Source: STD2-77 sp964503935
GTDB lineage: Bacteria > Patescibacteriota > Minisyncoccia > JAHIHE01 > JAGLIN01
Reading direction: 5' to 3'
Length of the DNA stretch: 39,939 nucleotides
Assembly (NCBI GenBank): GCA_964503935.1
Contig: CAZDCJ010000007.1
Coordinates: 1 to 39,939, forward strand
Part shown: piece by piece, positions 7,277-14,856 of the stretch
Numbering within the stretch: the first letter of the stretch is position 1
How the letters are laid out: each line of letters starts with the position of its first letter
The notes under the pieces: model-generated
The model's database searches: none
What the model saw: the letters and a program-made list of their open reading frames with translations, nothing else
What the model was told of the DNA's origin: nothing
Position numbers and translations under genes: made by a program

Positions 7277-8923
7277 ATGGATATCAAAAAATCAGTCACA
7301 AAAATAACTGCGTATTTCTGTATCTTCGGCGTGGTGCTTGCAAGCAATGCCCCTGCCGTGAGTGCGTACGAAGCGCATGTTGTAGGCGTGACGGCGACAA
7401 TAATCGACGATGAAGTCGATATCAGTCCGGACGGAGGGGATTATTGCAATGACGGAAAACTCAGGGTCGAACTTGAGTCGGCTATGGAGGGTGCGGAAAT
7501 CTTCTACACCACCGACGGCAGTGAACCGCAATGCGGACGCGCTATCGGATATTCCGGACCGTTTACGCTGCTCCGGGGAACTACGGTGAAAGCCGCAGTC
7601 TGCTATGGCGGTAAAAGAGGGCCGGTAAGGACGGCGGCTTTTGACGTCTCATCGGAGTATTGCGAGACGTCTCTCAAGATCAATAAGGTGTATTATTACG
7701 CCGATGCGAGCCATGGAGGAAAGTCGAGCGATGCGGATAGCGAATGGTTCGAAATCTACAATCCGACCAAGGAAGACATGAATATCAAGGACTGGTCGGT
7801 ATGCAATTCGGAGAGTTGTGACAAGCTGGCAAGCCGTGATCTTGTGATCGGCGCGAAAGGATACGCGCTGGTCGCCTACAAGGAGAGCACCTGGAAATAC
7901 TGGAACGTGCCTGACGACACGGTCAAGATCAATCTTCCAAGCGTCATCGGAAGCGGCCTCGGCAACACCGCCGATATGCTCCTTATCAAAGATGCTTCGG
8001 GGAATATCGTCGATCAGATGAATTGGGGAAAGGCGGATACGAGATGGAATAACTACGGCGCGGGCGTGTGGACCAAGGGGGTGGTTACCGCGGAGCTAGG
8101 AACGATCCTGGGCAGGAGCGCCAATGGTCGCGATACGGACAGCGCTTCAGACTGGGAGGTTTTCGAGCTTCCGAAGGTTACAGTGGAATACCCGAACGGG
8201 GGCGAAACGTGGATCGTCGGGAAATATTACACGATTGCATGGACTGCTGATAACTCCAATGGGGGCGATGACGGACTGTCCGTCGATATTTATTATTCTG
8301 CCGATAGCGGGAAGACGTGGGCGACGGTCGTGAAGAATACTGAGAATGACGGAAAGTACGAGTGGAGGCTTCCGCTCGCGATCAAGGAGAACGGCTCCAA
8401 CTATTTTGCCGTATCCGCCACCGCCAGGATAAAGGTAGTGGCGACCGACTACGAGCGGAATTTCATGCTCACGGCCAAGGATATAAGCGACGGAGATTTT
8501 TGTCCTCCTATCGATAAGAGTCTTCTTACTCAGGAAGAGCTTGAGCTCCTGGGGGAGACGGATACGACCGGGATGATGATCGTCGATTCGAAGACAGCTC
8601 AGGAAATGGAGAAAAATAGCACTACGAAGACCGGAGACGAAGACGGAGAAGAAGATACCTCTACTACCAGGAACGACATGTTGAACCGGGAAGAGGATGA
8701 TTTCGCCGTGGACGGAGAGAGCGATGACGACGACAAGGCGGGATCGGGAGAAAAAGAACTTATGAAGAGCGAACCCGTGAGCGTCCTTCTTGGAGACGGA
8801 ACCGAGAATGCTTCTGACGGACTGCAAGATACCGGACTCACCATCGGATCGGCCTTCATGGCTGAGGACATGCTGATCGTGCCGGATGGAGATATAACCA
8901 TAGAATTTAATTTGAACTCTTAA
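7277..8923 (+). CDS. Secreted multidomain protein: chitobiase-type, lamin-tail and Kre9-like Ig domains
   Basis: A 548-aa protein. Residues 1-31 are a signal peptide (ending APAVSAYE). Residues 48-125 resemble the chitobiase/hexosaminidase C-terminal module, with IFYTTDGSEP and the following GPFTLLRGTTVKAAV. Residues 133-295 are a lamin-tail domain (LTD) with DSEWFEIYNP, IKDWSV and DMLLIKDASGNIVDQM. Residues 302-401 carry VEYPNGGETWIVGKYYTIAW and YYSADSGKTW, typical of Kre9/KNH-like Ig domains. Residues 430-510 are an acidic Asp/Glu/Thr linker without structure. The C-terminus (GDITIEFNLNS) has no anchor. The LTD Cys pairs suggest disulfides. The next gene starts 8 bases after the stop, so the two form an operon. 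A cell-surface binding or scaffold role is inferred; there is no catalytic motif. Confidence 0.85.
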   Translation: MDIKKSVTKITAYFCIFGVVLASNAPAVSAYEAHVVGVTATIIDDEVDISPDGGDYCNDGKLRVELESAMEGAEIFYTTDGSEPQCGRAIGYSGPFTLLRGTTVKAAVCYGGKRGPVRTAAFDVSSEYCETSLKINKVYYYADASHGGKSSDADSEWFEIYNPTKEDMNIKDWSVCNSESCDKLASRDLVIGAKGYALVAYKESTWKYWNVPDDTVKINLPSVIGSGLGNTADMLLIKDASGNIVDQMNWGKADTRWNNYGAGVWTKGVVTAELGTILGRSANGRDTDSASDWEVFELPKVTVEYPNGGETWIVGKYYTIAWTADNSNGGDDGLSVDIYYSADSGKTWATVVKNTENDGKYEWRLPLAIKENGSNYFAVSATARIKVVATDYERNFMLTAKDISDGDFCPPIDKSLLTQEELELLGETDTTGMMIVDSKTAQEMEKNSTTKTGDEDGEEDTSTTRNDMLNREEDDFAVDGESDDDDKAGSGEKELMKSEPVSVLLGDGTENASDGLQDTGLTIGSAFMAEDMLIVPDGDITIEFNLNS

Positions 8924-8931
8924 TCAAATAT

Positions 8932-11697
8932 ATGACTATTAAATCTAGAAAATCGAAGGCGATCATCGTGATGGCGTGCCTCTTCTTCGCAAGCGGCACT
9001 CTTACGATAAGAGCTGAGAGAAATATCTCCAGTGTGGCTTGGCCCATCATCGTAAACCTCAGCAACATGGATTTTGGACAAGTCAGCGGTGGCGAGGAGC
9101 TGGAAAAGACCTTTACTGTATCCTATTCGGGCAAGGGTGACGGCGGATATGCCGTAGTAGAGAAGTACAAACCTCGTAATGGCGCCAAGGTTCCGAGCGG
9201 TTACGACGGGACTATAGGCGAATACTGCCAGACTAACCATGAGGATGAAGTGCGGTGCCTAAAGAATCTGTGCCCTTTCATCGAGGAAGAGAGTGCGGAG
9301 AATGAAGGCGATACTGTGGACGAGGCGTCTGTCAGCGCTTCTGACAGGAAGGATGTCTGGAAAGTGATTCTCAATACTCCGACTGTGGGAGGCATCAAGC
9401 AGGACGGACAGGGCGGAGTCGTGTCGGAAGGCGGGGATTACGGATGTGATCTTTCATTCACCGTGGCATCAGTGCCCAGCGAGCCCGTGTGCGGCAACGC
9501 GCTAAAAGAGAAAGACGAAGCATGCGATGACGGGAACAACAAGAGCGGCGACGGATGCAGTGCTTCCTGTCAGATCGAATCTTGCGTCAATAACCGCGAA
9601 GTATGCGATGGCAAGGACAATAACTGTGACGGAGAGATAGACAATGTCTTCGAGGTAGAGACTTTCGCAAAAGTTCCTGATCAGGTATTCCTGAGCGACG
9701 GAAAGACTTCGAATACTTCGAAGGTAACAAGCAAGGACGACGGATGGTGCGCCCTCATGAAAGCTGACGGTACGGAGTATATCTATATGAACTGGGAGAT
9801 CGACAATCCGGAAGACTCGGTGATCGGGAGTGCCAAAGTAAATATAAAACACAAAGAAGGCGATGCCGGTGTAGTTCTGGAGGCTTGGAACGGATCCGGA
9901 TACGTGGAAGTATGCGACCTCGGCGAAAGCGAGCGGAATAATGAGGAAGAATGCAGCCTTGATTCCGTTTACAAAGGCGCGGATACCGGAAATATCAAGC
10001 TGCGGATGAAGATCGAAGGCGGAAACAGCGCAAACTCTTGTCTTGATTGGGCATATCTCAACGTAGAGTACAAGAAGGCCGTAGCATGCAGCGAGTGCGG
10101 TAACGGCAAGATCGAGATGGATGAACAGTGCGATGACGGCAATAGCAATGATAGCGACAGCTGCTCCAACTCCTGCACCAGGAACCGGGGATCGATCTCC
10201 GGATGCAAATACGAGGACGATAATGCCAACGGCAGGGCGGACGCCGGCGAAGATACTCTGGGCGGCTTTGAGATCAAGCTCGTCTCCTGTCCTTTCGCAG
10301 TCATAAATGATGAGAGTGTGGATTTCCTTCCTTTCAAGCTGTTGGGCGGCAATGATTTTACCGGTGCATGCCATACTGTGAAGACTGTGACGACCGGTTC
10401 TGACGGGTGCTACGTGTTCGCGGGTCTCAAGTCGGGAAACTACGGCGTGGGCGAAAAATATACCGATGGATGGGCACAGACCTATCCGAAAGACGGATAC
10501 TTCTATTATGTGAGCCTGGGTGCCGGACAGTGCAAGGAAGGGATAGATTTCCTGGGTCGTCGGACCAAAAAGCCGGTCTGCGGAAACGATATCGTGGAGA
10601 AAGGCGAAGAGTGTGATGACGGGAATGAAAAAGGCGGCGACGGATGCTCTTGTATCTGCACGGATGAAGATGAAGATGATGCGGAAGAGCTCCTCATCAA
10701 GGATGCAAAAGCGAACGAGGTGACGGAAAGCACGGCAGAATTCATGTGGACTACGAATTATGCTTCCGATAGCCGCGTGGTCTGCAGCAAACACTCGCAC
10801 GATGGGATCGGCCGCGCACCTGATTATGGCTATACGTTCTCCTCTTCCACCTTTGACATAGACTACAAGCTCAAGAACCACAACATCACTATCTACGAGC
10901 TCGAAGCGGATACGGATTATCACTGCCGCGTCATCTCTTCGCGGGGGAATGACGAAGCGGTAAGCGATGAGATATCTTTCACGACTGAGGCGGCCGAGGA
11001 AGATAATGCAGTCGAGGAAACCTCGCTTTATATCCACGATCTTACTCTCGAGGGCCTCTACAAGGATCGTGTCGATCTTGCGTGGAAGACCAATCGCGAG
11101 GGTACTACCTGTGTGGTTTATTCCAAGGCCTCCCATTCTTTGGGCGATGCTCCTTCTTATGGATATGATTGGATGACTGCGGGTTGCGAGAATACTGACG
11201 AGACGGCAAAGAGCCACTCGGTCACGATCGAAGCTCTGGAGCCGTGTACGACCTATTACTTCCGCCTCACTTCGACCAATTGCGAGAATGACGCGGTGAC
11301 AGTAGAACAGGAAGTGCGGACTATGTGCGCGGAAACTTCCGTATATTATCCGCGTATCTATGTACCTTCGACTTCCTGCGGCGGAGGAGAAAAGGGCGGC
11401 TCTGTCCCCAGCGAGGGTGCAAGTACTACGGGCGGATCGGGAAATGGCGGTGCTGTGGACGGCGCCAATGGCTCAAATGGGCAAACGAACGGAGGTGATG
11501 ATGCGAATATCGAAGACTGTCCTGATTGTGAGGACACTGTGCGGACCGTGATAGAGACGGAGCGATATATGAATACGCAGGACTGGGCGATACTTTTCCT
11601 GCTCCTTATGGTAATCTTTCTGGCGGCTAATAAGCTGATCAATAAGAACAGGGCGATGAAGGGTACGGAACCGGATTCAGACATCGATGAGGAATAG
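8932..11697 (+). CDS. Cys-rich cell-surface protein with DUF4215, MopE-like, SdrD-B-like and FN3 domains, C-terminal membrane anchor
   Basis: A 921-aa protein. Residues 1-28 are a signal peptide. Residues 30-180 resemble the Ig-like domain of the gene at 6625 (SNMDFGQVSGGEELEKTF). Three Cys-rich DUF4215-type motifs, CGNxxxExxExCDDGN...GDGCS, begin near residues 186, 387 and 549. A MopE-type motif CDGKDNNCDGEID, known as a metal-binding signature, lies at about residue 224. An SdrD-B-like domain spans roughly 422-543 (YEDDNANGRADAGEDTLGG ... GLKSGNYGVGE). Two FN3-like domains span about 587-687 and 697-800. A Gly/Ser/Asn linker follows, then a membrane helix near 882-903 (WAILFLLLMVIFLAA) and a basic/acidic tail. 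This is a classic wall- or membrane-anchored surface protein. It is the last gene of the operon and is followed by a strong terminator. Confidence 0.85.
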   Translation: MTIKSRKSKAIIVMACLFFASGTLTIRAERNISSVAWPIIVNLSNMDFGQVSGGEELEKTFTVSYSGKGDGGYAVVEKYKPRNGAKVPSGYDGTIGEYCQTNHEDEVRCLKNLCPFIEEESAENEGDTVDEASVSASDRKDVWKVILNTPTVGGIKQDGQGGVVSEGGDYGCDLSFTVASVPSEPVCGNALKEKDEACDDGNNKSGDGCSASCQIESCVNNREVCDGKDNNCDGEIDNVFEVETFAKVPDQVFLSDGKTSNTSKVTSKDDGWCALMKADGTEYIYMNWEIDNPEDSVIGSAKVNIKHKEGDAGVVLEAWNGSGYVEVCDLGESERNNEEECSLDSVYKGADTGNIKLRMKIEGGNSANSCLDWAYLNVEYKKAVACSECGNGKIEMDEQCDDGNSNDSDSCSNSCTRNRGSISGCKYEDDNANGRADAGEDTLGGFEIKLVSCPFAVINDESVDFLPFKLLGGNDFTGACHTVKTVTTGSDGCYVFAGLKSGNYGVGEKYTDGWAQTYPKDGYFYYVSLGAGQCKEGIDFLGRRTKKPVCGNDIVEKGEECDDGNEKGGDGCSCICTDEDEDDAEELLIKDAKANEVTESTAEFMWTTNYASDSRVVCSKHSHDGIGRAPDYGYTFSSSTFDIDYKLKNHNITIYELEADTDYHCRVISSRGNDEAVSDEISFTTEAAEEDNAVEETSLYIHDLTLEGLYKDRVDLAWKTNREGTTCVVYSKASHSLGDAPSYGYDWMTAGCENTDETAKSHSVTIEALEPCTTYYFRLTSTNCENDAVTVEQEVRTMCAETSVYYPRIYVPSTSCGGGEKGGSVPSEGASTTGGSGNGGAVDGANGSNGQTNGGDDANIEDCPDCEDTVRTVIETERYMNTQDWAILFLLLMVIFLAANKLINKNRAMKGTEPDSDIDEE

Positions 11698-11704
11698 TCA
11701 TACG

Positions 11705-11732
11705 AAAAACAGGGCTCAAAACCCTGTTTTTT
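11705..11732 (+). terminator. Rho-independent terminator after the surface operon
   Basis: Stem AAAACAGGG / CCCTGTTTT with loop CTCAAAA and a run of six T, 8 bases after the TAG stop. Confidence 0.92.
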
Positions 11733-11785
11733 GACGGAGAAACGCTACCTTAAAGCCGGTCCTTATGCCCTCTTCTTAAATCTGG

Positions 11786-11791
11786 TATAAT
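11786..11791 (+). promoter_or_regulatory. -10 box of xseA, placing the start codon at +1
   Basis: TATAAT at 11786-11791 ends 6 bases before the ATG at 11798, so the transcript is expected to begin at or next to the start codon (leaderless). The -35 (TTATGC near 11763) is weak. Confidence 0.65.
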
Positions 11792-11797
11792 GGGAAC

Positions 11798-13342
11798 ATG
11801 TTCGAGATACTACTTAGAAAACTGACGATTTGGAGGAATGAAGCGGCAAGAAGAGAGGGCGTGGAGCTTTTTCGTGTGCTTTCGAGCAAGATTCTGGAAG
11901 ATATCGCGCGTACGTGTCCGAAAGACAAGAGGGAGCTTACCGCGATTAAAGGAATAAAGGAAGCGAAATACCAGAAGTACGGGAGAGAGATACTCCGGAT
12001 CGTGGCTGAAGAGGAAGGTCGGGTCGGGGCTACGGAAGAGAAAGACCTTAGCGCGCTCGCATTCTTCAGTATGGAACCCGTCGAAGACAAGGCGGAAGAA
12101 AAAGTCTTTTCGGTAGGCGAATATCTCGACCTTCTGAACGGAAAATTGTCCACATACGATGCGAAAGTCAAAGGGGAGATATCGAGTATCGACGAAAGAC
12201 AGCGGGCGGTATATTTCAGTATCAAGGGAAAAGAAGATGAAAGCGTGATGAGCTGTTTCATATTCCGTTACCAATACGATGTCTTGGGGGTGAAACTGGA
12301 GGAAGGGATGGAAGTTATGGTCTCGGGCTATCCGGAGATATACAAGCCATATGGACGGCTGAGTTTTCGCGTCAGTTCTATCGAGTTGGAAGGGGAAGGA
12401 GAACTCAAGAAGGAATATGAACGTCTGAGGAAGAAGTTGGAAGAGGAGGGGGTGTTCGATGAGGATAAGAAGAAAAGGTTCGAGATGCTGCCACGTAAGA
12501 TAGGACTCATCACTTCGCGCGAAGGGGCGGCTATCGGAGATTTTATGAGTAATGTCGGGCAGTTCGGCCTCACCATCAAGCTGATAAATTCGAGTGTGGA
12601 AGGCCGGCGGGCCGTATTCGAGCTCATAAGCGCCATCCGTACGTTTGAGAAATGCGATGTCGATGTGCTGGTGATAATCCGGGGCGGAGGAAGCCTGGAG
12701 AGCCTGCAGGCGTTCAATAATGAGGCTCTCATAAGGGAAGCGAAGAATATGAAGGTGCCGGTGATATGCGGAGTGGGCCATGACCGAGATATATCGCTCC
12801 TGTCACTTGCGGCAGACTATCCGGTCTCGACGCCGACGGCAGCGGCCCGGCTCATCGGCGGATTATGGGAAAGAGAGATAGAGAAGATAGGATATTTCGA
12901 AAGGAATATCCTGGATAGCTACTGTGAGAGACTAAGCAGCTGCAGGCAGCGCATCGGGGAAGCGTCGCTTCGGATCGAGGACGGATTCCGGGAAATAATA
13001 ACTGATACCGATGACGGATACGAGGCGTTTTGGGGTAAAGCGATCGGATATATCGAGGAAGAGCTCCGGAGCCGGAAGGATGGATTGGAAACCGCGTGGA
13101 ATGTCCTGGAAAGAAGATTCGAGATGGCATCGGAAAGGACAGGAAACACGATAGGGCGCTTGGAAAAGACAATCAGTCTCAATGATCCCCAGAGGCATCT
13201 GCGGATGGGTTACGGGATAATCTCCAGGGATGGATCAAGCATACGGTCCGTGGAGCAGATGCGTGAAGGCGACGTGGTAAAGATAAGGGTATGGGACGGC
13301 GAGGCAAGATCATTCATCAAGATAATTAAGAAATTCAAGTAA
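11798..13342 (+). CDS. xseA: Exodeoxyribonuclease VII large subunit with an N-terminal HRDC domain
   Basis: A 514-aa protein. The large subunit of exonuclease VII degrades single-stranded DNA to oligonucleotides with XseB. Residues 1-75 are not part of normal XseA: LRKLTIWRNEAARREGVELF ... KILEDIARTCP ... ELTAIKGI ... YGREILRIV matches the HRDC fold found at the C-terminus of RecQ and RNase D. Residues 103-195 are the usual OB-fold (FSVGEYLDLLNG, AVYFSIKG). Residues 230-360 hold the catalytic part: GLITSREGAAIGDF, VIIRGGGSLESLQAFN, GVGHDRD and STPTAAARLI. Residues 360-460 are coiled-coil. The C-terminus has the expected LRMGYGIISRDG segment. xseB follows after 5 bases. Transcription appears leaderless. 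The fused domain probably adds DNA-structure binding; that is inference. Confidence 0.93.
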   Translation: MFEILLRKLTIWRNEAARREGVELFRVLSSKILEDIARTCPKDKRELTAIKGIKEAKYQKYGREILRIVAEEEGRVGATEEKDLSALAFFSMEPVEDKAEEKVFSVGEYLDLLNGKLSTYDAKVKGEISSIDERQRAVYFSIKGKEDESVMSCFIFRYQYDVLGVKLEEGMEVMVSGYPEIYKPYGRLSFRVSSIELEGEGELKKEYERLRKKLEEEGVFDEDKKKRFEMLPRKIGLITSREGAAIGDFMSNVGQFGLTIKLINSSVEGRRAVFELISAIRTFEKCDVDVLVIIRGGGSLESLQAFNNEALIREAKNMKVPVICGVGHDRDISLLSLAADYPVSTPTAAARLIGGLWEREIEKIGYFERNILDSYCERLSSCRQRIGEASLRIEDGFREIITDTDDGYEAFWGKAIGYIEEELRSRKDGLETAWNVLERRFEMASERTGNTIGRLEKTISLNDPQRHLRMGYGIISRDGSSIRSVEQMREGDVVKIRVWDGEARSFIKIIKKFK

Positions 13343-13347
13343 ATATT

Positions 13348-13560
13348 ATGCCGAAAGAAATCAAGAACGGCTTGAGCGATTCGCTCAAGAAACTGGAGCA
13401 GATATCAAAATGGTTCGATGAGCAGGAAGAGGTAGACCTCGAAAAAGGGCTTTTCAAGGTCAAAGAGGGCGCCAAGCTCATCAAGGAGAGCCGTCTCATG
13501 CTCAAGACAATCGAGAACGAATTCGAGGAGGTCAAGGCGGAGATGGAGGGGCTTGACTAG
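13348..13560 (+). CDS. xseB: Exodeoxyribonuclease VII small subunit
   Basis: A 70-aa helical protein with the family pattern: LSDSLKKLEQISKWFDEQE, VDLEKGLFKVKEGAKLIK and a long final helix of charged residues. XseB subunits coat the coiled-coil of XseA to form the nuclease. It starts 5 bases after the xseA stop, so the two are translated from one message. A terminator follows 20 bases after the stop. The sequence is a typical length for the family. No oddities. Confidence 0.93.
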   Translation: MPKEIKNGLSDSLKKLEQISKWFDEQEEVDLEKGLFKVKEGAKLIKESRLMLKTIENEFEEVKAEMEGLD

Positions 13561-13580
13561 GCTGTATTGCCGGAAGTGGT

Positions 13581-13611
13581 AAGGGTTGGCAGGTTGCTAC
13601 CCTTATTTTTT
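13581..13611 (+). terminator. Rho-independent terminator after xseB
   Basis: AAGGGT / ACCCTT stem with a 12-base loop followed by ATTTTTT. Confidence 0.75.
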
Positions 13612-13673
13612 GTGATAAAATATATAAATTATGGCTATTCTGGCCGTAAGAAGAAACAAAAAGGTGATCTGAA

Positions 13674-14135
13674 ATGAGCATAAGACAAACAAAGAACGCG
13701 ATGATAATAGCCGTGCTCATCGTCCTGCTGACCGTATTTACAGGACACGCACTTGCGGATGATGATTATGAAGAGGAATGCAGTGATTACGGATATGGTG
13801 AATAGCAGCGGGACGAGACATGGAGAATAGATACAGGAGACTAAGATAACACTTATTACGATGTGAGGAAGGATAAGAATTACTGGGGATGGGGGAAACG
13901 GTGGTGCGGCATAAAAGGAGTGCCGGGCAGCTGCTACGATGAACGAGAGAAATATGGATGGGACTATGAAGTTCAGGACAGGAGCCGTGACGGAGAATGG
14001 AATTATGAAGACCACGATAAAGAATGGGTTGATTGTGAAGAAGATTGCGACAAAGAAGAATGGGAGGATTGCGAAGATTGCGATAAAGAAGAATGTGATG
14101 AAGAATGGAAAGACTGCGAAGAAGGGGATTGCTGA
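13674..14135 (+). pseudogene. Secreted acidic Trp/Cys-rich protein interrupted by in-frame TAG and TAA
   Basis: ATG at 13674 (preceded by AAGGTGA) opens a frame with a clear signal peptide (MSIRQTKNAMIIAVLIVLLT ... HALADDD) and an acidic, Tyr/Cys-bearing start of a mature protein. It stops at TAG (13803-13805) after 43 codons. The same frame continues for 12 codons to TAA (13842-13844), then for 97 codons to TGA at 14133-14135. The part after the stops is in the same style: Tyr/Trp-rich (NYWGWGKRWCG), then repeats of acidic residues with Cys and Trp such as EEWEDCEDCDKEEC. This points to one gene broken twice, or to readthrough. A GTG at 13863 could start a downstream piece, but no ribosome site precedes it. 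Function unknown; the Cys/acidic repeats could bind metal. Confidence 0.55.
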
Positions 14136-14197
14136 TACGGACAAAACATAAGGACAAATTTAACGAAAAGGAAAATCAAATCACAGAAAATCGGACT

Positions 14198-14225
14198 GAT
14201 CAGAGAAATTTTTCTGATCTTTCTT
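14198..14225 (+). terminator. Terminator-like hairpin after the interrupted gene
   Basis: GATCAGA / TCTGATC with loop GAAATTTT followed by TTTCTT, about 60 bases after the TGA at 14135. Confidence 0.6.
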
Positions 14226-14326
14226 GTGGCCAAGGACATGATTCCGTATGAAGACCGGAGCTTCCTGGGGTCATTTACAAAGATTATCGTATATGCTATC
14301 TTTCGAAAAAATAGGAGGCAAGAAAT

Positions 14327-14452
14327 CTGGGCCAAGAAGGTCATTTGCCGTTGATTGCGGGAGTCATTTATCTTGGGTTAGTCGTTTTATTCTATCTCGT
14401 AGATAGAGAAGTGGCGGCATTCGTGCTTCTGATAATTCCGGTGATAATGTAG
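14327..14452 (+). CDS. Possible small two-helix membrane protein (41 aa, CTG start)
   Basis: A perfect AGGAGG at 14313-14318 stands 8 bases before CTG 14327, which opens a 41-codon frame to TAG 14450-14452. The product is two hydrophobic helices (LPLIAGVIYLGLVVLFYLV and VAAFVLLIIPVIM) separated by DRE. There is no ATG, GTG or TTG at the right distance from the ribosome site; TTG at 14345 is 26 bases away. An in-frame TAG lies at 14312. It could be a real small membrane protein with a rare start, or a gene that has lost its start codon. The next gene starts 6 bases after its stop, which fits an operon. Confidence 0.4.
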   Translation: MGQEGHLPLIAGVIYLGLVVLFYLVDREVAAFVLLIIPVIM

Positions 14453-14458
14453 GTATCC

Positions 14459-14770
14459 GTGAAGATCTGTCCAGAAAAAGTCATGCCCGATGCGACAACC
14501 GAGACGGAAGATACTTTGCATGAATCGCTTGAGAGGAGATTGATTCTCAGGCAGCTAACCAGGGAAGAAGCCCGAAAGATAATGGAAACCGCGATACCTC
14601 GGATAAATGGAACGATTCCGGGAATCGAAGATTTCTGGCTAAATCCGGTCGAGGAATGTCCTTATGAAACATACAAACTTATATGGGAGAAGCTGCTTAT
14701 CATAGTTCTCGAATGGATAAAAGAGGATATGGATAATAATAAGACTATGCGGGGCTTATTCTCTTCATGA
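14459..14770 (+). CDS. Small helical hypothetical protein
   Basis: A 103-aa frame from GTG 14459 to TGA; ATG at 14483 (MPDATTETED) is an equally good start. The product is mostly helical and soluble, with LTREEARKIMETAIPRING and a final LIWEKLLIIVLEWIKEDMD segment. The family is not recognised. A perfect terminator 8 bases after the stop shows that transcription ends here, and codon use is like the neighbours, so the gene is probably real. It lies 6 bases downstream of the small hydrophobic frame at 14327. Confidence 0.6.
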   Translation: MKICPEKVMPDATTETEDTLHESLERRLILRQLTREEARKIMETAIPRINGTIPGIEDFWLNPVEECPYETYKLIWEKLLIIVLEWIKEDMDNNKTMRGLFSS

Positions 14771-14777
14771 CATGCAT

Positions 14778-14814
14778 CCGTTTTCCCGGCATGAGGAAAA
14801 CGGTTTTTTATTTT
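14778..14814 (+). terminator. Rho-independent terminator
   Basis: CCGTTTTCC / GGAAAACGG perfect stem with loop CGGCATGA, followed by TTTTTTATTTT. Confidence 0.93.
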
Positions 14815-14833
14815 GATAAAAATGAAAATGGGT

Positions 14834-14839
14834 TATAAT
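14834..14839 (+). promoter_or_regulatory. -10 box of the GH1 gene
   Basis: TATAAT at 14834-14839 with TTTGAT at 14812-14817 (16-base spacer) as a possible -35. The start codon at 14857 would follow a leader of only about 11 bases. Confidence 0.6.
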
Positions 14840-14856
14840 ATAGGTGACTTAAGACA

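Noticed and set aside
9502..11217. Long minus-strand open frame (571 codons) opposite the Cys-rich surface gene
   Set aside because: It is antisense to a gene with clear signal peptide, Cys motifs and membrane anchor; its product is compositionally odd (Ile/Val/Arg-rich) and has no ribosome site.
13939..14151. Lysine-rich frame overlapping the interrupted acidic gene
   Set aside because: It arises from the repetitive GAAGAATG-type codons of the acidic frame; it has no signal peptide or ribosome site, while the acidic frame continues from a clear signal peptide.
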